The translations under genes were made by a program, and so were the position numbers. The notes under the pieces are model-generated. The model was not told where the DNA came from. It worked only from the letters and a program-made list of their open reading frames with translations, and made no database searches. Positions 1 to 7,090 of a stretch of 56,716 nucleotides of DNA are shown one piece after another (the stretch's first letter is position 1; every line of letters starts with the position of its first letter). The DNA comes from an uncultured Lachnospira sp. (GTDB lineage: Bacteria > Bacillota > Clostridia > Lachnospirales > Lachnospiraceae): assembly GCA_910585095.1 (NCBI GenBank), contig CAJUBU010000012.1, positions 1 through 56,716 on the forward strand, read 5' to 3'.

Positions 1-70
1 AAAACAGGTCATATCATTTTTTTAGATAAATGATTGATTTACTGTTTTGGGGTACAATATACTTCTTTTT

Positions 71-106
71 CTTTATTCCTGCGAGCAACGAGAAATGAGT
101 TTTATG
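71..106 (+). repeat. Dispersed repeat fragment ending in SD and ATG
   Basis: The first 21 bases (71-91) recur exactly at 52591-52611. The continuation GAGAAATGAGTTTTATG resembles the right end of the larger elements at 6993-7090, 40613-40772 and 54328-54461, which also end in a GAAATGAGGA-like Shine-Dalgarno followed by ATG. Here the ATG at 104 opens only a three-codon frame, so this copy no longer serves an intact gene. It is probably a fragment of the same repeat family. Confidence 0.5.
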
Positions 107-149
107 GTATCATAGATACCGAGAAGATAGACTTTAAGGAGTTTTTATT

Positions 150-395
150 ATGAGTGATAAGTTGAAATTAGAAGATTTAAAAATTGGAATGAAAGTTTAT
201 GTGAGATAATTATCAGATATACATGATACTTTTATTTATTTGTCAGATTTTGAGTATGATTCAAAGGTTTTTGATACTGTAGGTATTGTAGCTTATTTTG
301 GTAATTTATCTAAAAAAGAGGCAGGTTTAGACCAGAAAAAGGTGTGTTCTGTTTATAATCCTTTGAAAGAAGAGGGGTTAGATGATTATGAATAA
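150..395 (+). pseudogene. Small hypothetical gene broken by one in-frame stop
   Basis: An AAGGAG Shine-Dalgarno at 136-141 precedes ATG 150. The frame reads 19 codons to a TAA at 207-209, then stays open in the same frame for about 61 more codons to TAA 393-395. The complete product would be about 80 residues, acidic, without membrane segment or signal peptide; I do not recognise the family. The last codons overlap the start of the retropepsin-like gene, which suggests translational coupling before both were broken. A sequencing error at 207 would restore it, but the next gene carries a similar single stop. Confidence 0.55.
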
Positions 396-990
396 TGTTT
401 TGATTATACCTATGGATAGAAATTCTTTTAATGGAGTTTTAAAAGTAGATGAGTTTACCATAGGAAATGTAAAAATTGATACAGGCTGTTCTTTTACGAA
501 TATTCCTTTAATGTTTTTTTGATATAGTAAAAATCAATGTAGAGAATTAAAAAAATTCGATATAAAAAATTTTCGTAATGGAGAAACAAAAATTATAAGA
601 AGTTTAGGTGTAGAATTTAATAAGAATACAAAACTTCCAAGTATTGATTCGATGACAGATAAGGAGCTGTTTGAAGATGAAAGTATTTGTTTTATACATA
701 GTTCTAGGTTATTTATACATGACTTTGATTTAGGTATTAAAAAATTTAAAGTTAATTATGATAGATATAATCATGGCTTAGTAGGTATGAATATTTTATC
801 CAAACTTGATTTTCATTGTGGATATAGTAAGAGTTTAAATAATTACATATTTATTGGGGTATTGAGGACACAAGAAGATAAGTCAGATTATTATAGAGCC
901 TTAGAGGAGCATTTTGGAATTTTAAGTAATAGTAAAGATGTATTATATCAGGATTTTTTAGATGGACAAGTTTCTAAGAATGAGAAATAA
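388..990 (+). pseudogene. Retropepsin-like aspartic protease gene, one nonsense codon
   Basis: A GAGGGG Shine-Dalgarno at 372-377 serves ATG 388 (ATG 382 is also in frame). The frame is open to TAA at 988-990 except for TGA at 520-522. Residues just before the stop contain KIDTGCSFTNIP, the D-T-G catalytic signature of clan AA aspartic proteases. Near the C-terminus GLVGMNILSKLDF matches the second hallmark of retropepsin-like enzymes (hydrophobic-hydrophobic-G-x-N-x-L). Full length would be about 200 residues, typical of single-domain bacterial retropepsin-like proteins that act as homodimers. The stop separates the catalytic Asp from the rest, so the protein should be dead unless read through. 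A start at 652 would give a 112-residue fragment lacking the active site. Its substrate is unknown. Confidence 0.7.
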
Positions 991-1040
991 GGATTTTTTG
1001 CTTGGCTAAAAGATAAGCATAAGAATTAAGCTGTATTTTA

Positions 1041-1069
1041 GGGCTACACTGAGTGTACTCTCTTTTTTT
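1041..1069 (+). terminator. Rho-independent terminator after the broken protease gene
   Basis: TACAC at 1045-1049 pairs with GTGTA at 1053-1057 around a short loop, and a CTCTCTTTTTTT tract follows. The stem is short, but the T run is long and the position just after the pseudogene fits. Confidence 0.45.
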
Positions 1070-1350
1070 ACAGATACTTTTTCTTTGATTAATTCTGATA
1101 GCGTATAGAGCTTATTTCTTGCGTATTCTTTGCTTTTTCCTAATATATCAAAAATAGGCTGTTTGATTTACAAATAAAGTGTATGATAGTGCCTGCTCTG
1201 TTGTGGAAGGTTTTTGGTAAGATAGCCTTTAATGGTATTTTAAGTTTCTATAAAAAATATTAGTTTATAATGGGGATTATTATTCAATAATAAATGATGA
1301 AAGACAGCATATTTACATATTAATATTCAATAAACATTATTGATATATCA

Positions 1351-1379
1351 TTGTAATGGAATGATTTTTATAGTATGAT
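1351..1379 (+). promoter_or_regulatory. Promoter of the alarmone-synthetase-like gene
   Basis: A -35 TTGTAA (1351-1356), a 17-base spacer and a -10 TATGAT (1374-1379) fit a vegetative promoter. The -10 covers the in-frame ATG at 1375, so transcripts start downstream of that codon. This supports ATG 1420 as the real start of the next gene. Between 1070 and 1350 I see only AT-rich sequence without a gene. Confidence 0.5.
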
Positions 1380-1419
1380 AAATAATAGTTTGTTATATTT
1401 TAAGAAAGGAGAGTACATA

Positions 1420-2055
1420 ATGTTTGATATACTTACAGAGGAATTCTTAGCAAGTATATCTTTAGAGTCATCTTTAAAAGTAAATCTAGCTAATTATTCT
1501 ATGAATAAATTTGATGAAAAAGATTTAACTAAAGTAATAACAGATTTAAAGACTATGCAGGCAAGTTATGAATGTGAATTAATTAAGGTTTTAAAATCAA
1601 ATCATATAGCATATAGAATTAAATCTGTTGATTCATTAAAATTGAAAGTGAAGAAATATAAGGAAAACACTAGAAAAGCTATATTATGTTTTAATGACTT
1701 ACTTGAAATTCGTGTAATATGTAATAATTATCCTGATTTAAGTATTATACCAGATTATTTTCAAGTAATAGATTTGACACAAGGCAAAAAGGAAAATGAT
1801 GATGGATATAGAGCTATTCATTTATATTATAAACTTAATAATAGATGTTATCCTATCGAAGTACAAATATGGAAACATTCAGATGAAAATTTTATAAATT
1901 GGAGTCATAAATATTGCTATAAGATTACGAGACCAATTGTAATGAAGCAGTTAAGAAATTTATATGATATGAATAAAATTATTACAGAAGATGATTTTAA
2001 AAGAGAATTAGATATTGCTTATGCATGTAATTGGTTTAATAATATTAGGAGGTAA
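1420..2055 (+). CDS. RelA/SpoT-domain nucleotidyltransferase (small alarmone synthetase-like)
   Basis: The 211-residue protein has a single RelA/SpoT synthetase domain and no HD hydrolase, TGS or ACT domain. Motifs in order are YRIKSVDSLKLK (ATP-binding R/K segment), DLLEIRVIC (metal-binding Asp and Arg), DDGYRAIHLYY (guanine-stacking Tyr) and YPIEVQIW (catalytic Glu), then an H-K-Y-C-Y-K segment. All key residues seen in RelQ-type synthetases are present, so it is probably active in moving pyrophosphate from ATP to GDP/GTP or another acceptor. ATG 1420 has an AAGAAAGGAG site upstream; the longer start at 1375 lies inside the promoter. A 79-residue gene follows after 6 bases. Its setting among decayed mobile DNA makes a toxic synthetase (toxSAS) role possible, but a normal small alarmone synthetase cannot be excluded. 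Confidence 0.75.
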   Translation: MFDILTEEFLASISLESSLKVNLANYSMNKFDEKDLTKVITDLKTMQASYECELIKVLKSNHIAYRIKSVDSLKLKVKKYKENTRKAILCFNDLLEIRVICNNYPDLSIIPDYFQVIDLTQGKKENDDGYRAIHLYYKLNNRCYPIEVQIWKHSDENFINWSHKYCYKITRPIVMKQLRNLYDMNKIITEDDFKRELDIAYACNWFNNIRR

Positions 2056-2061
2056 GCAGAT

Positions 2062-2301
2062 ATGAGCTGTTTAATCATAACAAGGAGAGGTATCATAGGT
2101 TCTTATTATTATAGAACAAAAACAGAGGAGGAAGTGAAGAGTTTATATGGTGCTTTATCTTTATTGGAGAAAGATGGGTTACAAATAGTATCTGTTTCAG
2201 ATATTAAAGATTATAAAGAGTATGAGCCTGCAATAGAAATTAAGTCGTTGGCAGAGTTATTTATTTTAGCTGGAAATGAAGCGATTAATGATTCATTCTA
2301 A
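2062..2301 (+). CDS. Small hypothetical protein, partner of the alarmone-synthetase-like gene
   Basis: The 79-residue protein starts 6 bases after the alarmone-synthetase-like gene, with AGGAGG placed before ATG 2062, so the two are surely co-transcribed. It is acidic in its C-terminal half and has no predicted membrane segment. I do not recognise a family. The N-terminus (MSCLIITRRGIIGSYYYRT) looks like a beta hairpin and the rest is probably helical. Its size and tight coupling to a possible toxSAS gene make an antitoxin role conceivable, but nothing in the sequence itself shows this. Confidence 0.6.
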   Translation: MSCLIITRRGIIGSYYYRTKTEEEVKSLYGALSLLEKDGLQIVSVSDIKDYKEYEPAIEIKSLAELFILAGNEAINDSF

Positions 2302-2784
2302 ATTGAAAAATATTTGCACAATATAAATAAGATATACCAAGTGTATTCTTGTTATATGAGTTTGCTTGTTTTGATTTATAGAAAATATTTTGTGATAAAA
2401 GTAATATATTTGATATATTTATATGTAGTTATTATCAATAAATTTTATAATTTATTGATAGTTAGTGTAGGGATTCGAGTTATGAGTCATTTAATGCAGA
2501 TATTTATCCAGTTACAAATGGGGTATGTAGATTTAAGTTGTAGTATTGATTTAAGTATCTAACTCATTGTAAGATAAACTTATATTGATTTGATATATTT
2601 TAATTATTTTAATAAATGCAACGTTGTTTTGATATTGACATAAAGTGCTTGATATTTAATTATCAGGTACTTTATTTTTTAAGGTAGCTAAGGTTTATTA
2701 AAATCGTTTCAATAAAAACTTGTAATCGTTTTGATATATGCTATAAATCATTTTAATGAAAACTGATGGTTGTTTTAACTTGTG

Positions 2785-3099
2785 CAACTAATGTTTTGAC
2801 TTATACGACCATCAATTTGAGAAAATCAACTATTGTCTTGATGTATGCAACCATTGTTTTAAGAAAATCAACTATCGTTTTAATGTATGCAAGCATCGAT
2901 TTGAAAACATCAACCATCGTCTTGACTTATGCAAGCATCGTTTTAAGAAAATCAACCATCGTTTTAACTCATGCAATTAGTGTTTTGATTTATGCAACTA
3001 CCGTTTTGACTAGTGCAACTGTCGTTTGAATATAACCAAGTATCGATTTAAGAAAATCAACTGTTGTCTTGAGAAAGCCAACTATTGATTTAACATGAA
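2785..3099 (+). repeat. 21-bp tandem repeat array, 15 units
   Basis: Fifteen consecutive units of exactly 21 bases run from 2785 to 3099. The consensus begins CAAC-YATCGTTTTAA and ends in an alternating AGAAAAT or NTNTATG. Examples start at 2848, 2869, 2911, 2932 and 2953. Degenerate copies with 21-22 base spacing extend left to about 2615 and right to about 3260. No spacers separate the units, so this is not CRISPR. Because 21 is a multiple of three, the array reads as an open frame (2766-3029), but the repeated peptide has no ribosome binding site and looks incidental. Iterons for a plasmid or element origin or partition site, or a protein-binding array phased at two helical turns, are possible. 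Confidence 0.85.
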
Positions 3100-4239
3100 C
3101 TGCAAATCGTTATAATAGAGAAAAATTGTATTGACAAAAACTAGGAATTAATTTCATATGAATTTGCTGTTTTAATAAATAGAAAATATCTTCTTGACAT
3201 AAAGATTTATTGTTTTAATCTTATCCTTTTAATTTCAGTTTTAAATAAATCGTTTCAAGAAATGATTTCCTTATTTCACCTATATTGTATGTGTTACAAA
3301 AATGATATATTTATTGATTGTTTCAGTAACTTCAAAGTATAAGGGCAAAAGTAAAGAGATTGTATTTTGCATTGAGTAAGATTTGTATTTTTAGTTTAAG
3401 TTTTTATTGTAAGGTAAAAATTTTTAGTTCCATATTTACTTTTTAAGATTTTTTCATAAGTGACATGGTATTTTTAGGGTATTATTTTAGTAATGAAAAA
3501 TAAGTAACAAAAAGTCACTAAAGACTCTATGCGGCTGTTCCCTTTTTTAGAAATGCCTATTTTCAGGGCAAAATCCTTAGAAGTTTTAAAAGAATGAAAT
3601 TGTAATCATAAAATCTTCTGTTTTTGTCACTCTTAATGAGTGACAATTCTAAAGTTCTTCTTAAAGTCATTTGATTTTAGTTTGCTTTTTCAAAGTAATA
3701 TGGATTTATTTATCCATATTTCAAATGAATTAATATGTAAAATTACTTGTTTTGATATTTTTGTTAATCGTTATGAGTAGTATTTTTGTTGCTGTAAGTT
3801 GAGATAGCAGCATTTGATAAAGAATAAAAATATGTAGTTTATAAGGAATACATTTACATAGAAGAAACCCTCTTTTTAAATGCGATATAAAGCACAACCA
3901 CCAAACAATCTATAAAAGATTTGTATAGTTTAGCTACTGGTATCTTTTTGAAATCAGAGTTATAGTACAGCAACGCCAAAGAATTCGTATATTGTGTAAA
4001 TCTAGTCGGAACTTTGTATTAGGCTCATACAGGCGGTTTACATGTCTGATGGCAGATACTTTGGGGTGCTTGAAAATAAGGCGATACAGGGGCTACAGCG
4101 GTGTCATAGAAAAAGTCGAATAATACCTATTAATCGACCTGTGGCTTAAAATCGGGCTTTCTGGGATAGCAGTAGCAAAGCAATCAATAAATACGACCTT
4201 TTTGGCGAGATTATACGACTTTTGGAAAGGAGGCTTTTT
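3100..4239 (+). other. Gene-free AT-rich remnant before the integrase fragment
   Basis: I see no supported gene here. The left part contains degenerate copies of the 21-bp repeat to about 3260. A perfect palindrome GTCACTC-TTAAT-GAGTGAC lies near 3628-3646. From about 3960 to 4239 base composition rises (for example GGCGATACAGGGGCTACAG near 4080). By position this is the leader of the integrase fragment that follows. Most likely it is the remains of an integrated mobile element. Confidence 0.4.
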
Positions 4240-4368
4240 ATGAATAAGAAATGTGTAGCATTGACAGAAGAACAGTATAAAGAAAGTATTTCCCTGATTC
4301 GCAGTGGTTTTAAGCTGGATGGGGTATCCATAAGACCAAATCCACGTATTGCAGCGGTGTTAGGATAA
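4240..4368 (+). pseudogene. N-terminal remnant of a tyrosine integrase
   Basis: An AAAGGAGG site (4225-4232) precedes ATG 4240. The 42 codons end in RPNPRIAAVLG and then TAA. The start (MNKKCVALTEEQYKESISLI) and the RPNPRIA motif match the beginning of tyrosine recombinases of mobilizable elements in gut Firmicutes, where the region continues into a long helical core-binding domain and the R-H-R-Y catalytic domain. All of that is missing. After the stop, the adjoining frame reads RIIRITDEQAENFLSDF and further to about 4456, which may be a displaced piece. The gene is therefore a stump left by deletion of an element. The family assignment is from memory of the motif. Confidence 0.6.
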
Positions 4369-4575
4369 TTCGCATAACAGATGAACAAGCAGAAAATTTT
4401 TTGTCTGATTTCAATAAAAAGTTTTGTGCAAACTTAATTAATACAATACTTTATTAGTATCTTAACTATCTCATTACAAAATAATGTTATACTAACTTTA
4501 TATAAAAATTGAAACAGTCTCAAAACTTCATCTTGCTTTTTTTTAGAATATTATATAAAATTATGTCATAATATT

Positions 4576-4612
4576 GGGGCAAAACATAGTATTTTCTATG
4601 ATTGCCCCTTTT
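4576..4612 (+). terminator. Hairpin terminator upstream of the chemoreceptor gene
   Basis: GGGGCAA (4576-4582) pairs with TTGCCCC (4602-4608), with an inner CATAG/CTATG stem, and TTTT follows. It either insulates the chemoreceptor gene from the decayed region or acts as an attenuator in its leader. A second hairpin (GCAAATTT with AAATTTGC, about 4641-4670) lies just before the ribosome binding site. Confidence 0.6.
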
Positions 4613-4696
4613 AAAAGGTTGAAAAGTTAAATAATCAACCGCAAATTTTTGTATGAACTACAAATTTGCATATGAAGAAAGGAGCATGATTATAAA

Positions 4697-6337
4697 ATGA
4701 AGAATGAAAAAGTAAAACATTTAGGACGTAGAATAAACATTTTGATGACTTGCCTGCAAGTAGCCAGCATGATTTTAATTGTTTTTCTATGTCTTTTAAT
4801 GTTGTATAACTTTGCTATGAGTTTGTTGAAAGACCGCTGTGTCAATGCAACCAATATTTTGGCATATGAGTTGGATGGTTATGTGGGACCAGAAAATAAA
4901 AATGAAATGTTAGATGAGTTAAAAAGCATGATGCGCTGTGAATTTACGATTTTTGACAAAGATGTAAGAGTATATACAACGATTCAGCAAAATGGGGAAC
5001 GCGTTGTTGGTACAAAACTGTCAGACGAGTTGGTTAATATTGTATTGAAACAAGGAAAAAGTTATATCGGAAATATGGAAATTCTTGGTGTTAAGCATAT
5101 ATGTTCGTATGTACCTACCAAAGATGAGAATGGTCAGATTAACGGATTGATTTTTGCAGGTATTTCGTTTCAATCAGCTATTGAGCAGCTTAATGGAACA
5201 ATGCTAATGGCAGCAGTGGTAGGTGCTGTTGCAGTTATTATAAGCATTATCATTATGTCTTTTTTTATTGGTCGTTTTGTTTCCAGACCACTTGCAAAGC
5301 TTACTGGTTTAGCACAGATGATGGAGCAAGGCAATTTGGGATTAAAAACAAATCAAGAGGTGAAGATTGATATTCATTCCAATGATGAAATTGGTTATTT
5401 AACACGTGTTTTTCAAAATATGATGAATAATCTAAAGGGATATATTGGTGAAATTTCTGTTATATTAGAAGCAATTTCAGACGGGAATTTAAAGGCAAAA
5501 ACAAAACAAAACTATGTTGGTGATTTTGTTTCTATTAAGGAATCACTAGATAAAATTTTGAAAAAATTAAATCGTACAATGTCGCAGATTATGGAGAGTA
5601 CAGACTATGTTTCTAATGGTGCAGACCAAGTGTCTGCTGGCGCACAGTCGCTTAGTCAAGGAACGGTGGAACAGGCAAGTACCATTGAGGGATTGGAGAG
5701 GAATATATGTGAGGTTTCACAGCGTATTTCGCAGTCCGCAGAAAATGCACAGCAGGCAAGCCAGATGGTAGAAACAGTTGGCAGTCAGATTTTGGAGAGC
5801 AATCAGAAGATGAAAGAAATGATTGACGCGATGCAGGAAATCAATGAAAGCTCCAATGAAATTAGCAATATTATTAAAACAATTGAAAACATTGCAATGC
5901 AAACGAATATTCTTGCATTAAATGCGGCAGTGGAAGCAGCAAGGGCAGGCGAGGCAGGAAAAGGCTTTGCAGTTGTTGCTGACGAGGTGCGTGGGTTAGC
6001 AGGAAAGAGTGCAGAAGCCTCTAAGACAACGACCGATTTGATTGAAAATTCTATTCAGCGAGTAGAACATGGTTTTAAGATTGCCAGTGAGATGGCATCA
6101 CAGTTGGAATTTGTTGTTTCAGGCGCAAATCAGGTTATGGAGACAACAATTCAGATTGCAGATGATTCACATATGCAGGCAGTGGCAGTTTCAGATATTC
6201 AGGAACAAATTAAACAAATTTCGAGTGTAGTACAGACAAATTCTGCAATTGCACAGGAGAGCGCAGCTACTAGTGAGGAGCTTAGTTCACATACAAAAAT
6301 GTTAAAGAATTTGACGGATATGTTTCATGTGAAGTGA
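4697..6337 (+). CDS. Methyl-accepting chemotaxis protein with single Cache sensor
   Basis: This 546-residue membrane receptor senses an extracellular ligand and controls the CheA-CheW kinase complex. A first transmembrane helix spans about residues 14-40 and a second about 170-195. Between them lies a ~130-residue Cache-type sensor. A HAMP domain follows (about 195-270), then the cytoplasmic signalling coiled coil. The conserved hairpin tip is clear near 395-440 (NIAMQTNILALNAAVEAAR, then AGEAGKGFAVVADEVRGLAG). There is no C-terminal CheR-tethering pentapeptide. AGAAAGGAG precedes ATG 4697. The gene stands alone between two terminators, far from any chemotaxis operon in this window. The ligand cannot be told from the sequence. 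Confidence 0.93.
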   Translation: MKNEKVKHLGRRINILMTCLQVASMILIVFLCLLMLYNFAMSLLKDRCVNATNILAYELDGYVGPENKNEMLDELKSMMRCEFTIFDKDVRVYTTIQQNGERVVGTKLSDELVNIVLKQGKSYIGNMEILGVKHICSYVPTKDENGQINGLIFAGISFQSAIEQLNGTMLMAAVVGAVAVIISIIIMSFFIGRFVSRPLAKLTGLAQMMEQGNLGLKTNQEVKIDIHSNDEIGYLTRVFQNMMNNLKGYIGEISVILEAISDGNLKAKTKQNYVGDFVSIKESLDKILKKLNRTMSQIMESTDYVSNGADQVSAGAQSLSQGTVEQASTIEGLERNICEVSQRISQSAENAQQASQMVETVGSQILESNQKMKEMIDAMQEINESSNEISNIIKTIENIAMQTNILALNAAVEAARAGEAGKGFAVVADEVRGLAGKSAEASKTTTDLIENSIQRVEHGFKIASEMASQLEFVVSGANQVMETTIQIADDSHMQAVAVSDIQEQIKQISSVVQTNSAIAQESAATSEELSSHTKMLKNLTDMFHVK

Positions 6338-6420
6338 TTGTAATAATAAAATAAACAATAGACAGATAAATAGTTGTTTGATAATGATTTACATAAAGTC
6401 ATTAAAAGGGTAGTAATTTA

Positions 6421-6463
6421 GAGGTCACCTCGTTTTTAAATACGGGGTGGTCTCTTTTTTATA
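6421..6463 (+). terminator. Rho-independent terminator of the chemoreceptor gene
   Basis: A 13-base stem pairs GAGGTCACCTCGT (6421-6433) with ACGGGGTGGTCTC (6442-6454), with G-T wobbles only, followed by TTTTTT. It lies 83 bases after the stop codon. Confidence 0.85.
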
Positions 6464-6480
6464 TGCAGGATATGTGAGGA

Positions 6481-6715
6481 AATTTGCTGCTTTGCAGCAC
6501 GCACCCCACGCGGCGAGTAGGGAAAGATGGAGATTTTTTACTCGATTTATCAGTTAAGAGGATATTCGCAATCCGCTACGCTACTTGCTCAAACCCGCTA
6601 GCTGCTATCAAAGCTTTTCAGTGGGAGCTTATACTCCCACTGAAACAAGCAAGTCCCTCCCCTCCATTTATGCCTTTGCAACATTGAAGTGGGGGACTTC
6701 TTTGATGAGGTTAAA
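6481..6715 (+). repeat. GC-richer structured intergenic repeat mosaic
   Basis: This patch stands out from its AT-rich surroundings. It contains several perfect palindromes: GCTGC-ttt-GCAGC (6487-6499), GAGTA pairing with TACTC (about 6515-6544), a 12-base stem TTTCAGTGGGAG / CTCCCACTGAAA (6616-6645), and GAAGT-ggggg-ACTTC. The last 35 bases (6676-6710) recur inverted at 14953-14987 with 31 matches. An open frame of 67 codons (6484-6687) has no ribosome binding site and is ruled out as a gene. The role is unknown; it resembles a non-autonomous repeat of the REP or MITE kind. Confidence 0.6.
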
Positions 6716-6809
6716 GTTTTTATATTGCAGATAACTGCAAATTTTATTATGCTTTGCAAATACAGTATAAATAAGGAATGAAAATAAATGGAGTTGCTGG
6801 AAATAGAAG

Positions 6810-6838
6810 TTGTATAGTATTAAAATAAGAGGTATAAT
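6810..6838 (+). promoter_or_regulatory. Candidate promoter for the deoB operon
   Basis: TTGTAT (6810-6815) and TATAAT (6833-6838) are 17 bases apart. It is the best vegetative promoter match between the repeat patch and deoB. The transcript would carry a leader of about 245 bases including the structured element at 6993-7090. Confidence 0.55.
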
Positions 6839-6992
6839 GTAGTTAGTTATATTTTGTATATTTATAACAGTGTAAAAAATTGTAGGACAAAAAATGCAAT
6901 TAAGAGATTTAAAAAAGTTATTGAAATATAAACAATCAGAATATAGACAATAATAGAATATAAATTTATAATATCAAATAAAACGGGAGATA

Positions 6993-7090
6993 GTGTGAAA
7001 AATAAATTTTTCACACCACAATTTGTGTCTGCGCGTTGCTTGACACAAAGTTGTTTATGCGCAAAAAGCAGCGCAGAAATGAGGATTTTT
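6993..7090 (+). repeat. Dispersed structured element abutting the deoB start codon
   Basis: One of three related copies (others at 40613-40772 and, inverted, 54328-54461). A GGGAG site precedes GTG 6995, which opens an in-frame N-terminal extension of deoB. GTGTGAAAAA/TTTTTCACAC forms a perfect 10-base hairpin (6993-7016). ACAATTTGTGTC (7018-7029) pairs with GACACAAAGTTGT (7042-7054), with one bulge. The 12-base loop between them (7030-7041) is complementary, apart from a two-base bulge, to AAGCAGCGCA at 7066-7075. This allows a pseudoknot ending just before the GAGGA Shine-Dalgarno (7081-7085) of ATG 7091. Folding could hide or expose the site. The 32 extra codons are probably repeat-derived. 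Confidence 0.7.

Noticed and set aside
207..522. Stop codon readthrough or recoding (TAA 207, TGA 520)
   Set aside because: Two different stops, no SECIS-like or stimulator structure noticed. Simple inactivation is more economical.
1375..1419. Upstream start of the alarmone-synthetase-like gene at 1375
   Set aside because: The codon lies inside the -10 box of a good promoter and has no ribosome binding site; ATG 1420 has an excellent one.
2314..2562. Open frame of 82 codons after the small partner gene
   Set aside because: No Shine-Dalgarno, hydrophobic AT-driven composition and no recognisable domain.
2766..3029. Open frame of 87 codons
   Set aside because: It is the by-product of a 21-bp tandem repeat whose period is a multiple of three. 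No ribosome binding site and extreme low complexity.
2785..3099. CRISPR array
   Set aside because: Units are contiguous without spacers, imperfect, and no cas genes are near.
4146..4388. Minus-strand open frame of 80 codons
   Set aside because: It is antisense to the better-supported integrase fragment with its AAAGGAGG site.
6484..6687. Open frame of 67 codons in the GC-richer patch
   Set aside because: Lies across several palindromes of a repeat and lacks a ribosome binding site; reading is low-quality protein.
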